Origin: Dipteris shenzhenensis
Lineage: Eukaryota > Polypodiophyta > Polypodiopsida > Gleicheniales
Reading direction: 5' to 3' (one strand)
NCBI GenBank assembly: GCA_047967505.1
Contig: CM106540.1
DNA length: 64,000 nucleotides
How positions within the stretch are numbered: the first letter of the stretch is position 1; each line of letters opens with the position of its first letter. The notes beneath the pieces were generated by a model. The model was given only the letters and a program-made list of their open reading frames with translations. It did not search any database and had not been told where the DNA came from. Shown in pieces: positions 1 to 11,560 of the stretch. The position numbers and the translations under genes were made by a program.

Positions 1-1306
1 TGGGTCTTCGCCGGTATTGTGTACTCGCCGACTTTGCAAGCTGCGTCTGATATGCGTGGGGCTAGAAGAGGGACTGGAGGATGGAGACGAAATGCTTCCT
101 TGATTACATCTTTTAGGTAGGGCAGGCGAGGCAAGTCAGCATCGGTTATTGGCCTCCCACGCCCAACAGCAGTTTCGACTTCCTTCTGAAGTTTATGCAG
201 CGTACGTGGAAATCGAAGGAGTTCCGATAACGTCCATTCAAGCGTAATAACTGATGTTTCAATGCCAGCGCCAAGTACATCCTAGAGAAAAGTTTATGGA
301 AAACAATCAGACGTGAGGAAATTCGCGAATCATAAAGTGAGGCAATTGGAACTAAAAGAGAGTGTGTGTCTGTGAAGAATCAACAGTTTACCAGCATTGT
401 TGCTTTGATCGATTCATTGCTTAGCCCATCGCCGGCGGTTCGCTTGGTACCCGCCTCGTTCGACAGTAGCACAGCAAGGAAGTCGTTCGGCACGGCACTT
501 GGGTTCTGCTCCATTAAGCGTCTCCGTTCGTTGAGAATAGAGTTCAGGACTTTGTCTACGCGTTCATGAAGATGCCTCATGCGTCTCTTGCTGAAGCCAT
601 CGAGCCACTTAAGATAAGGAATGAAATCCCCTATCGTGGGCAGTGTCACATGAGCCATCTCTGTGAGGATATCTTGCAGTGAGGCGCCACCGTCTACGGA
701 TTCCGATAGCTTTTTCGTGTGCAGCATGCGGCTAACAATGTTGGACGACATGACGGCCACCAACTTGCCCGCATCAATGGCCACACTGCCGTCCTGAGAC
801 TCCTCCCGGATGCGCTCGAGGAGGGAAGCCACCTCCTCCTCGCGGATGTACTGAAGCTCCTGCAGTCTCTTGCTGGTGAAAAGCTCGAGGGTGCAGATCT
901 TGCGAAGCTCTCGCCACTGGGCACCCAAGCTGGAGAAGACCATCCCACTCCCGTACCCATACTGGAGGCTACGGCAGAACTCAAACTGGGGGCGATGGGC
1001 GAAGGTCTTATCGTTAGTGAGGAGGAACTCACGAGCGAGGGAAGCGTTGGAGGCGACGATGGCGAGTTTGGAGCCAAGGCGGAGGCCAAAGATGGGGCCA
1101 AGGGAGGAGGAGAGGGAGGCGAGGGTGTGATGGGGGAGGTGGGAGAGGAGGTGAAGGTGGCCGATGATGGGGAAGGAGCCAGGGGGAGTGGGAGGGAAGT
1201 TGGGCGATGGTCTGGAGGAGCTCGTGAAGAAGAAGAAGCCCAAGGAAACTATCAACGTGAAAATCGAGACAACAACAACTAGCGTGGTGGAACTCAAGGG
1301 CTCCAT
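1..1306 (-). CDS. Cytochrome P450, CYP71-clan type, 5' part (exons 1 and 2; 3' end outside window)
   Basis: Haem-thiolate monooxygenase, normally anchored in the endoplasmic reticulum membrane by its N-terminus. Exon 1 is 1306-392 (305 codons). A 110-bp intron (391-282) has a GT donor and a TCTCTAG acceptor, in phase 0. Exon 2 starts at 281 and runs off the window. Seen in the protein: a hydrophobic anchor at about residues 8-27, a proline-rich hinge at about 38-48 (PPTPPGSFPIIGH), the C-helix WRELR at 131-135, the I-helix oxygen-activation motif GAGIETS at 309-315, and the K-helix ExxR (EAFR) at 367-370. The haem-binding cysteine region would lie beyond position 1. About 399 of the usual ~500 residues are visible. 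The ATG at 1306 is chosen because it opens directly onto the anchor and lies downstream of a TATA box. The A-type one-intron layout fits CYP71-clan enzymes of specialised metabolism; subfamily and substrate cannot be told. Confidence 0.93.
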
Positions 1307-1341
1307 TTCAATCGATTGTACAAAGTTTAAAGCCCTTCAAA

Positions 1342-1360
1342 CCTTTTATATCCCCACGTC
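1342..1360 (-). promoter_or_regulatory. TATA box and ACGT element upstream of the P450
   Basis: Read on the minus strand, TATAAAAGG (1350-1342) lies about 36-44 nt before the P450 ATG at 1306, so the predicted 5' leader would be very short. Just upstream is GACGTGGGG (about 1360-1352), containing an ACGT core of the kind bound by plant bZIP factors. The TATA match is seen directly; the bZIP role is inference. Confidence 0.55.
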
Positions 1361-1699
1361 CCCTCCTTTCTCTCCCTAAGTCTTTTCCCCCTCCCCAAAA
1401 GTCTTCCGGTTTGGTTTGCTGGGTCCTCCCCTTTTATTCCTTGATTGTAGCATTCGCATCTCACCCACCGTCAATGCAACAAAGCCATAAGAACACCCTG
1501 GTGCAACATCTTGGCGCTTTTGTAATTGGTCTTTTAGGGCTCACCACCCTCTTTCTTTTCTAATATATATGCGGCACGTTTTTTCCACACACAAAAAAAA
1601 CAGCATATGTGTTCTTCTCCCATGGAACTCCCTCCCCCCTTCTCTCCCTCATTAAATCGAGTTTTGAAGAATAAGTATCATAGTGGACTCGGTTTTACA
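1361..1699. other. P450 upstream flank, no gene
   Basis: C/T-rich on the plus strand (purine-rich on the P450 strand), then AT-rich. No coding region or repeat recognised. It probably holds distal promoter sequence. Confidence 0.4.
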
Positions 1700-3110
1700 T
1701 GAATGGTCTCGACACACTCACAAAAATCTCCCAACTCTCAACTCGTGCCGTGCCTCCGGGATTGTTCCAAAAAGCATTCTTCTATATCTTCAATTATAGA
1801 ATCTCTAAGAAATTCAAATCTTCTCGACTCATCCTATTGTGGTCAAAATAAATCTGAGTATTCTATGCTCAATAAATTTTCTTATTCTTTTAGATATCTA
1901 ACAAGAGCTTCATTTGAACTAATTATCTCCGTATTTTTATTTGATAGCTCTGGGCATTTTTGCATCATACTTCTAACATGGCAAATGAAGGCTTGCAAGC
2001 CTTATATTTCATTTATGTCAAGTGCTTTATTTTTTGCAAGAAAAAAACTATTTACTTCCGACGATGTTATCTTTTTAATAAAGCATATGGCTGTGACTCC
2101 ATAGTCATCTCCACCCTACTGAGGAGTGTTTTCATTGCATCATTGGAGTGTTGTTATGCATGCTAAACCTGAGGGAATGTGGATTTTTATGACCTATTAG
2201 TGCATCATCTCTTTTTTTCAAATGTGGCTCAATGAATGTCCTCTAGCCTACCATTCTATGCCATATAGCTACTTCTAATTCCTCCTCTTGAGAGCCACTA
2301 TTTTTTTTTCCAATTCGAGCTAACATATCCTCCATAGTCAAAAAATTGCTTGACTTCAACTCTCTAGATATAACACTAAAAATTTATTCTATGTCTTCAT
2401 GTGTGTGGCCAACAAGGAGAAAACCCATTTTCACTTCTTCAAATATTTTCAACATGGACCATAATCCAAATATATATCTATTCTTTTTTTCTCCCCAGCA
2501 ATTATCAGCTTGTATCTATAAAATTCAAGATAAACATCACGAGCATCCTTGACCTTTTGTATTGCCTTCATGATAGATGTTGCCACTTGATTATGATCAT
2601 GTCCATGCAAAGTATCAATCCATACATCAGAGAAGAGCAAGTATCCATGTACTAATTCTCCATACAAATGATTACCCTCCAATGGAGGTGGGGTCTGTCT
2701 ACACATTGGCAAAGTAGTTTTGTTTTGATTCATCGCATCAATGGTAATACACATGGTCCTATTCATGTTTAAAATTGCTTCCTCCCTCCAATAAACATAC
2801 AACTTTTTAGCATCATGCATGTGATGTGAATAAATTGCCTGCCATTTTATATAATTTCAATGTGCCTTGCATTTGCTATGCTCAATAGTATTTCTAATTC
2901 ATCACAACATTGCATTTTGACATTCATTACTTTGATGGTGTTTTTACATTGCAAAATCAACCATGCCAAATTTTGATAAAGTAGAATTGGAAATTTGTCT
3001 TTCTTCTCTATCTTGCAAAGTTTCTTTAACAATCTCTAAAACAACCTTATTTGTCATTCCAAGAGGAAGATGGCATTGGTACACTATGCTTCCATCTGGC
3101 ATTGTTTATC
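1700..3110 (-). pseudogene. DUF7869-like transposase-type pseudogene
   Basis: Read on the minus strand, scattered frames give one decayed protein. Upstream (about 3110-2990) is a segment starting MPDGSIVYQCHLPLG. Next, a frame at 2820-2449 contains YVYWREEA and CITIDAMNQNKT (its D at residue 28). Further on (2427-2389) is GFLLVGHTHEDIE followed by a stop, then a segment resembling a MEDMLARIG stretch. The pair of blocks, an ID-x-M-x-Q-x-KT core followed by a VGHTHEDI block, matches the family annotated as DUF7869, found in plants, fungi and animals and often repeat-associated. Many stops and frameshifts break it, so it is not a working gene. The family assignment is from remembered motif patterns, not a search. 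Transposase function for this family is inference. Confidence 0.6.
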
Positions 3111-3119
3111 GAAGATGAG

Positions 3120-4380
3120 GTTGTGGCAATGCATTGCCTTCAAAGATTTAAGTTAAAGCCGTAAGGTGCTTCTTTGTCCTTTTAACTTGCATGTATTTCC
3201 ATGAACTTTGTGAATCACTTTATCTTTGATCTCTGCCCAAATATACTAGTACTTGCCATGTGATAATCCAGTTAACATGTGATATCCTCAGTTACAAGTG
3301 ACTATCCCATTAACCATCAACATCAGCCGAGGTTTTTGTAGCATTGTCTTTAACTTGTTTTTGTATTGTCAAAGGAAGCAAGAAAACTCCTGAAGAAGAT
3401 AATTATGTCTATTTGGCCTTATTATGCTCCAAATACCCACATGTATAGCTTCATAATCTTCTTTTGTAACTCTTCAAAGGAAAAGTTTCTTATGACAAAT
3501 TTTCATTATAGTTTATCGTATATTCTATTCGAATAGCATTACATGCTTCTTGTGCTTTGGAATCGGTGCCATGATTCATTACCACTTAATACTTACATAC
3601 TTTCTTTTTTGTGCCTGGTACCTTTCTTTTCCCATAGGTGATAGCATTGTCCAATTATTGTATTTCTCTTGCATCTTCATCTGTGAAGTCAAATGTTGAC
3701 TGACCTTAGGAACTATTTGATGCTTTGTAATATCTTGGAAATGGCTGTTTTTTTGCAATTTCATTGAATTTCATAGTTTTCCAAAAGAATTTCTCTAATT
3801 ATGCTATTGTATCGCTTCCGTTCTAGTGTGAGGAGATGACTATCACACATAGGTGTTGGCATCTATGAAATGCATTGTTAATCTCTTGATTATTATCAAT
3901 TCTAGTTATTGCATCACTTATCGCACAAATTGCATCAATATCTTCAAATTTAGTAACTTGTACGTCATGGCTAATATCATTAAATCTATCATTGATCCCT
4001 CTTATTGCATCGTTTATCCCACACATAGTATCGATATCCTTAATTCCAATAAGTACTTCATGATCAATACCACTATCCATCCCTATTATCACATCACTTA
4101 TTCCATAAGTGGCGTTAGAAAGAAATGGAGCTCATTTTGGGGCCTTTTAGGTTGGACAAAAAAAATGAGATCATCTAATGAAAGAGAGGCCAACGTTATG
4201 TTGGAAATGCTTTTCTTTTTTTGAAAAATAGGTTTTCTCTCTCTGAGATGCTTGCTACACAAACATTTTAAAGTTTCTGCTCTTGTTTTTTAGTGTCATA
4301 AATGTCGCGTAAAATTGCAAAAAAAGATAAACTGACATTTTGAATTTTTTACTCTCATTTTCCAGTGTGTCATAAATGCT
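3120..4380. other. AT-rich stretch, no gene; short degenerate internal repeats
   Basis: No coding region is supported. Between about 3870 and 4100 a loosely repeated phrase (variants of TTGCATCA, CTTATCC and ATCAATATC) recurs three to four times and gives a repetitive open frame on the minus strand (4092-3823). It looks like a decayed minisatellite rather than a gene. The stretch may contain upstream remains of the neighbouring DUF7869-like element. Confidence 0.35.
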
Positions 4381-4434
4381 ACATCCAAGGATCCAAATGA
4401 CATTCTACTATTTCAATGCATAATTTAGTGTTTT

Positions 4435-4867
4435 TTACATCACCATTGTGTCTAGAGCACGCAAAAATCCCCAAAATGACTTTTGAATCACTAAATTCGA
4501 ACACCAAAGGAGTGAAAGCGACCAAGACGATGCCAAAGAGCATTGTATTGAAAAATGTAATTTTGTCACTTGGCTAATGACATCACCATTATATTTGGAG
4601 TAGGTAAAGATAGTGCCAAAGAGCACTCTATTGAAAAATGTAATTTCGACACTTGGCCAAAGATATCACCATTGTATTCAAAGCAGGTAAAAACTCCCAA
4701 AATGACTTCTAAATTACTAAATTTGGACACTCAGAGGGGTCAAAATGACCGAGAAAGGTGCCAAAGACCACTGTATTAAAGAATATGATTTGGGCACTTA
4801 TTCTTCAATATTGTGCTCTTTGGCAACTATTTTGGTCATTTAGACCCCTGACAAGTGGTATCAAAGT
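4435..4867 (+). repeat. Degenerate tandem repeat ending at a primer-binding-like site (old LTR remnant)
   Basis: Three imperfect units (about 4441-4572, 4573-4658 and 4659-4800) share the phrases TGCCAAAGAGCA, TTGAAAAATGTAAT and CACTTGG. Directly after them TGGTATCAAAG (4857-4867) resembles the initiator-tRNA-Met primer-binding site of plant LTR retrotransposons. This suggests an old LTR with internal duplications on the left and a lost internal region on the right. No partner LTR is visible. Confidence 0.4.
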
Positions 4868-7299
4868 AGTTTTCCTCTTCCTGTGGAGCCCAATTGTGCA
4901 GTCTCAATGGTGACTCACGTGTCGGGGGGATCTTGAAGGAATGCCATCGGAGCTTCCACTCCAAGCTACTCCTTGTGAGAGCAATACAAGGTGCGAGCCA
5001 TTTGCAAGTGTCACTCAAGCGGCTCCCAAATTGTTGCAATGTGTTTTTATGAGAGAAAGAGGGAAAGGAAAGAGGGGAGGAAGAGAGAGAAGGGGAGATG
5101 AGAGAATGGAGGGAGAGGGAGGAGAGAAGAAGGAAGTGAAGGGAGATGGAGTGGCAAACACAAAGGTAGTATAAAGGAAACAAGAGAACACCCAAAGACA
5201 CTCTTGAAAGAGAAGAGAGAGCTTGTATTCCAAACTTGTGCATACAACAATGAAGACCAAAGTCAGCCATTTGGCCGTTTATACAAGTCACCTTTGCACC
5301 TTTGAAGGCAAGGCCAACCCTTTTCCTTATACCACTCTCTCTTGTCTCTCTTTGTTACAACCACTTGGGCCCATGTGGCACCAAGGCATTCTCTCTTCCT
5401 CTCATCTTCAAATGGCTCTTGTGTTATCCATATACGGGATCCAAATAGTAGCTCGTGTTATCCTTTCCAATTTGGATGGTCTCGACGCCTACCTCTGTCT
5501 TAAGCCATTTGAGGCTCAAAACCCACAGGACTAGGTCGATGTTGAGCCATTTGCGGCTCAAAACCCATATGGCTAGATCTGTCACCGTGCTCCATGGTTG
5601 TGGTTATTAACATGCCCCACTTCCTGTTGTTGCTTGAGCTGCCCTCGAAACAGTGGCGCTGGAGTAGGTGGGTGGAGAGGATTGTCTGGAGGACTGCGTA
5701 GTGGTCCAATTGGCGAAGGGTGATCTGCGTGAAGTATAAGTAGAACTTCAAAAAATGGGTGGCATGCATTTCCTCAAAGGTGGAAATGTGATGGCCATGG
5801 AGGTTTTGACTCGAAGGTAGAGGTGGAGGTCCTGGAATTGAGAGGGGCCAATGTTGGGGTTGAAGACAATTTGGATATTCAGATTATGGAGCTTGTTCAT
5901 CAATCGGCCGACTTTGGGCGGGGAGATCACGGAGGAGCAAGAGGATGAGGTGGTTGAAGTGGACTGCTACAATGATTGCAAGGTCAAGAACAGAGCCATA
6001 GGTGTCATTGAATGACTAAAGGCAGAAGCAAAATCCCTCCTGAGTCATTTCCTTCGGAAAATTGTACTTCGAAAAGTTGTAAAGAATATTGGGGTCCTTT
6101 TGTTGGAGCTCCTAAAGTGGACCCGGTCCATCGTCATTCCATGGGCATGTAAAGGTGGTGGATCCGCCAATCAACATGTGCATTGCGATAGTAGTACCAA
6201 AATTGCTCCTTCTTCAAAAAAGGTGCACCAAACTGGGTTGAAGGCTGATGTTGAAGTCGGTGAGGGGAAAGGGCGCATCAAGAGCGAGGTGGTACCCACC
6301 ATGTGTGCGCTTCGGATGGGTCCACCTCTAGTGTTTGAAGGACTGGGTAATGAACTGAGTGAGCGGCTGAACTTCCATAATTTTGTAGAGGTGGAGGCAA
6401 GAGCCCTCGAATTGAGTCTACGTGGTGCATTAGGGTGCTATCGGGCAAGCCTTGGAAGGATTGCAAATTGGGTCACCATTGGACATCTTCAAGCGAAGAT
6501 GAGGGGGGTGCTGGAGGGACATCATTTCCTTCCATGGGCATAGTATCCTCCTTAGCAGCCCCTATGGGCGATGGATCGATGGGCGTGGGTTCAAAATTCA
6601 TCAGCTTCAAAAGTGTGTTGAGTGCCTCATCTAGGAGGTCGACAGGGACTAGGAGGTCCTGTGCTATGTAGAGCTTGTGTTGGAGGTGTTGGAGGAGTAC
6701 TCTGAGAAGTTTTGCGGGTAGTGGGGGTGGGACGGGATTGGTGGGTTGCTAGGGGACGTGGGCGGGATTCGTAGGAGGTGGCTGCAAAATTTTGGGGGGG
6801 GGGGTGGAGTTGAAGACAGCTATGGCTTCTTGCCCTTCCTCCTGGGTGACATCTTTGGGGTAGGCTACATGAATAGTTTCAAAATTGCTGACCAAGGACT
6901 TGGGAGAGTCTTGGAGAGCCTCTAGCACCTAGTTATACAAAATGATTATGGCGAGGGATGGTAGGCTGTGGAGTTGCGTTTGGATAGCGGAGGCCCAACC
7001 ATTGGTCTGCATCCAGTTGATATCAACTTGGAGGCTATTGGGAGTGCAGACTCATGGCCTGAGTTCGTCGTCAAGCTTTGCTAGTTGCATCACTTCATCA
7101 TCCTGTGGATAGTTTGTGGACTCTGTGAGGATGACTTGACACATGCTTGGAAGTTGAGCAGGATGGGGTGGGCAGGGAGGGTCTGAAGATCGAAAGGGCA
7201 GAGGAGGGAGAGACTGGCGGGCTGAAGGCCAGGGAGAAGTACGACATGGCAAGGATGGGGTGACAATGGTTGAGATTGCAGCGGAGGATGGTTTGGAGT
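4868..7299. other. Decayed repeat DNA, no recognisable gene
   Basis: Contains a purine-rich tract (5048-5150), and a short imperfect duplication at about 5500-5570 (TTGAGGCTCAAAACCCA / TTGCGGCTCAAAACCCA). Minus-strand frames probably derive from a decayed Ty3/Gypsy polymerase, since the relic gag and protease lie to the right in the same orientation. I could not place a reverse transcriptase motif securely. Confidence 0.3.
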
Positions 7300-7439
7300 G
7301 CATTGGGAGGAAGAGGGGCAGAAGGTCTATGTGGAAGATGAGGTTCTGTGTGCGGAGTGCATTGAAGTGCATTTGGAGTGTTTGAGGGGATGGTCCATGA
7401 CTACAAATCTAACAGGGTACATTAAGCCGATTAGCTTAA

Positions 7440-7757
7440 TGTTACTACCCACCATGAGAACTCCCAGGAGCTCAATAATTTCACCATCGGCTAGCTTCAC
7501 TACCAGGTGAGTTTGCTCGAGGGAAGGTTTTCCCCACCTCTCCCAACATTCCTTGGTGTAGACACACTCGCTTCCCCATCTAGGATGGCGTCAACCTTAT
7601 GGTTCTGATAGGTTGTGGGGATAGCTACATTAGTATCATCACCTTCAAAGTATTGACCTAACCTATTGATGGGGACCTTGGGTAGGTTCCGGTTCTCCCC
7701 TTGGTGTTGGTCGACTTTGGGGCCGGTAAGACCTTGGGGTAGGAATTGCCTATTCAT
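7440..7757 (-). pseudogene. Relic retrotransposon aspartic protease (Gypsy-like)
   Basis: The minus-strand frame 7757-7500 contains NHKVDAILDGEASVS, which resembles the DxxxD(S/G)GA-type active site of retrotransposon proteases, with GEA in place of the usual SGA or GGA. Downstream frames (about 7510-7440) read VKLADGEIIELLGV, resembling the flap side. The order gag, then protease on the minus strand matches the gag relic to the right. Stops and frame changes make it non-functional. Confidence 0.45.
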
Positions 7758-8559
7758 CCAGTTTTAGAGGTCTTGCCAGAGGGTAGGATTCCCTCTTAAC
7801 AAGGATGCGATTGGCATCTTAACCTCTATGGAGAGGAAGGTCTCTAACCCGATGCTATCGCATGGTTCTTGAGAGGTCTCTCAGCCTATTGATAGTAGAT
7901 CCTTGAGGCTGTAGATGGGTCCTTCCTCTCGTAGGTTCTGTAGCATCGGGTCCTCTTGGAACATTCACTACATCAAGTCTATAGCCTCTAATTTATTGGA
8001 GCTGGATAGTTCCTCTTCTTCCACCCTCTTTGGCACCCTAAGTGCCTTTGCCCCTTTATGGGTGGTCAAGTGGTCTGGGTGGATGATATTCGACCCTCTG
8101 TTAGCCTTGAGCCTATGCTTGAATTTCTCCTGGCATTCCTGTACCAAGTTCTGAGTGCCTATTTAAGTGTTGTTTTGCCAAGGCTGGGTCTGGATATGTT
8201 TCTTTATACGAAGGTGGAGAGGTGAGGCCTTGGTCCCTCGCTTGCTTGTTTACATCTGGGTACGGAGGCATACTCGAGGAGTACTTGGGTCATCCTGTGA
8301 GCGGGCTTTTGTCTGAAGGTAGAGGAGGTGGCAACGGTGGCTATCTCCTCGTTTGAACCGTCCTGAATGAGCACTTGGTTCATTCCTTCACCCACCTTGG
8401 TGACCTTCTTAGACTTGGATTGCAGTGGTTGGGGCGCCTCAAGGTTTTGCGGCACATACGTTTTGTCCTTCCTTGCTTACTTCTTTATTTCCTTGCCTAT
8501 GGCCCTGGCCTACATCCTCGTGAGGACCTTCAAGGGCACTGCCGCTACTTAACCCTGTT

Positions 8560-10545
8560 CAATACTCAGCAAATTGATGCTCTCTTGATGCTAGTGCTCT
8601 TGGGCGGGGTGGCCGGAGTTACTGGTCTCCTTAGGGGGAAATCCTTGAATAAATGCTCCACTCTGCACCCAACAAACAAGGGTGTGGGGCCGGTTGTAGG
8701 TGGAACCACTGGGGTGAGATCGATATATGGGTAGTCCTTTAGTAAGTGCGGCCCTTGGCATTTAAAGTATGACACCGAAGGGTTCGTTGAGCCCTTATAT
8801 GGGCATTCACTTGCCCTGTGTGGACCTTGGCAAGTATAACATTAGATGGGGGGCCTTCTCGCCATAGAATCTTGCCCTTGCGGCCACTGGAGCTATCTGG
8901 AACACTGGACATGTTGATCCTCATATAGGAGGTAGTGACTTATGATGCTACTTCCCTCCTCGCAAGGGAAATAGTCAGGGTGTCCGTGATCCTATTCCGG
9001 CTCCTCCCAATCATTGGGTAGTTCCTCCACCAACACTTGGTTGACTAGAGCTATATGAGGTGGGAGAGGTTGCAGACCCAGCATGGGTGGCGGTAAGGGA
9101 TACTGTTCTGCCCTATATTGTCCTGAATTGGCTAAAGGGGCACCTTGTGCAATCTCAATGGGTTGGGTGGGGCCGTTAGGGCTAATGGGAGTCTCGCTTG
9201 ATAAATTGGTTAGGGAAGAACCCTTGAAAATTAGCATTGGGAGGTGTCGCGGTTTCCCCATCTATAGCACTGTGCATGGTAGAATGATGGCCTTGCCCTA
9301 TGGCCTTGCCCTTGCAGGCACTCATTGGAGGAGTGATTGCCGTTGCATACCCCGCACCACACATTGTCTCTCCTAGGAAACAAGTGGGAGTTACTCGATG
9401 TCTCCTTGGAGGTTCGTGACTTCCAATGCTGGCCCAGTTGATTCAGTAGGTTGGAGACCAACTCGCTCATATCCAAACCCTTAGTTTGGTTGGAGGCCAA
9501 CTAAACTGCTGGCCCAATTGATTCAGTAGGTTGGAGGCCAACTTGCTCATATCCAAACCCTTAGTTTCGTTCTCCTCCTTCTTGGTAGGCTCCGTATTGG
9601 AAGACCTTACCGATTGTGATACTTCGAATGGAGTTGTAGTTTTGTCCTGGACAACCTTATCCATCATATTATCACTTATACGGATGGCTACCTTGCTGCT
9701 GCAGAGTTTGAAGGAAGTGGGATTCATAACCATTAAATGTTCATGCAACTTCGGTTCTGCCAATTCTATGATGAAGTGTGGCAACAATTGTTCATCCGCT
9801 CATCCTCTCATGCGGTTTGTAGCAGGAATTGAGGTGCTTGATCTTAGCAACGTAATCACGGAGGGATTCCTTGTCATTCTGTCTCATATAACTGATTAAT
9901 CGAGCTCCACTTATGGCCACTAGGGGCGAACCTTACAATGAAAGCTTTACGTAACGCCTCCTAGTTGACCTTCTCTTTCGGGATGAGGGCCCTATACCAT
10001 TGGCCTACCTTGCCATCGAGACTGCACCCAAAAGCATTAACCATTTCTAGATCTCCGGGAGCACCAAAGGCTTCACATATTTTCTCGAATAGCTCCATGT
10101 GGGAGACCAGATCTCCTTCCCCGAGAAATTTAGTTATCAACTTCAAAATGGCTATGGGTCGACTCCTAGAGGGATTGGTGATCCCTGCTAGGAATACGGG
10201 TGTGGTCGGGGGTGGGGTGACCCCACTTCCTAGTGCATTCATCATGATGTGCATCACCTCATCCGATAGCACCGTTTGGGAAGCTGGTGGAGGCGGTGCC
10301 GTTGTGGGCCTAATGGGTCGTAGAGGTAGCCTCAAGCCTTGGCCCTGGTGGCGGGATCCACTGGGTTGCCAGTACCGGTGTTGGGAGTCGGGACTATGAA
10401 ACCTGCTCCCCCGTACCGCATCCGTATTCCTAGCAAGGATCACCAATCCCTCTAGGAGTAGATATCGCCACACCATTTTCCACCACATTTGGCACCCTAG
10501 GCCCATCCATACCCTTTTGGCAACCCTCTCCCATTGATATGCCAT
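8560..10545 (-). pseudogene. Relic Ty3/Gypsy-like gag with several zinc knuckles
   Basis: The minus-strand frame 10545-9961 ends in a gag-like block (LITKFLGEGDLVSHMELFEK, then a DGKVGQWYRAL segment). It continues in other frames through KHLNSCY and LLPHFIIELAEPKLHEHLM (about 9850-9730). A CCHC-like knuckle is present near 9360 (WCGVCNGNHSSNEC), and two or three more near 8870-8600 (CYTCQGPHRASEC; YFKCQGPHLLKDYP with the first Cys lost). Two near-identical segments (about 9430-9490 and 9510-9570, GLDMS-LLNQLGQ) show an internal duplication. The mobile element is broken by many frameshifts and has no visible LTRs. Confidence 0.55.
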
Positions 10546-10549
10546 ATGC

Positions 10550-11560
10550 CGTTGATGAGTCAGAATAGCTCATGAAGGATGCTAGAGGGTCCAGAGTCAT
10601 AGCTCGCATGAGGCAGATAATGCAAGTGACTTTTGAGGCAAACTTATTAGATACATGGGCGCACTAGAGCCAAGAGGAAAATTATGTCATAGACCAACTC
10701 CATAAGGAGTTCATTGTACCTCCCAATTATGAGTTTGATACGGAGTATATGCTATCACACATGTGCAAAGTAATGAAACATTCCCGATTGGAGATCCGGT
10801 GTGTGATGAGTAAAATAAGATGAACCTCCTTATGTGAGTAAGTTAGATTGGAGGAGGGTAAAAAATGAGTACCGTGATTATCAAGAGAAGTGGGACAAGT
10901 AGCACAAAGTGACATGAGAGGAGATTCACATCTCGAGAGTGGTAGCAAGTGAGTACTTAGAGCACAATGTGTGCTACATACTCCTTTTGTAATTTTTAGT
11001 TTGGTTTGAATACATTGTTTTGCTCATAGCACTTCATATGATGTTTTTGATTTGGATTCACAAGTACTCTATGATTGGGTGACATTCTATGAATGAGGAG
11101 CATGATTGTGCATATACTCATGGCACTCAAGCTCTCCTTGATAGGGTAGATTGTGAGGGATTCCCTATCGATTGGATGGAAGTTGCATGTAGTGTAAGAC
11201 TCCGATCCTCCTTGTTCTCAATCATTTTTCTTTCCATTTTTAAAATCAAGCACTTGGATGAGGATGTATTCAAGGGCGAGGGAGTAGACGAGAACAAAGG
11301 TGTAGATGAGGAGGATAAGGACCGCGAGGATGATATAACTGTGTTTACCTAGCCACCTTTCAAAAAAATTGCCATTTTCTAGCTCTCTTTTGACATGCAT
11401 TCACATTTTGTATGTACCCTGTTTTGAAGGGGACTTTTGTAATACATTATATGAGAGTTTATAGAGTATTTTTGTCATGTAGCCAAACACAATGGAATTC
11501 TACACATGGTAATGAAACTAATTTTGATTTTCAATTGTAGTGGGGCAAAATGCGGCTATA
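10550..11560 (+). other. Possible DNA-transposon relic, unidentified
   Basis: Plus-strand frames from about 10590 read RMRQIMQVTFEANLLDTW and then ENYVIDQLHKEF. This has the feel of the N-terminal conserved region of plant Ptta/En/Spm-type transposases, but stops are frequent and I cannot confirm it. A later open frame (11089-11352) ends in an acidic tail (EDKDREDD) and is unrecognised. Confidence 0.2.

Noticed and set aside
719-1282. 187-aa plus-strand open frame rich in Gly and Glu
   Set aside because: Antisense shadow of the P450 first exon, which has clear family motifs on the other strand.
5015-5291. Leu/Ser/Pro-rich minus frames resembling a signal peptide
   Set aside because: Encoded by the purine-rich tract read antisense; low-complexity artefact.
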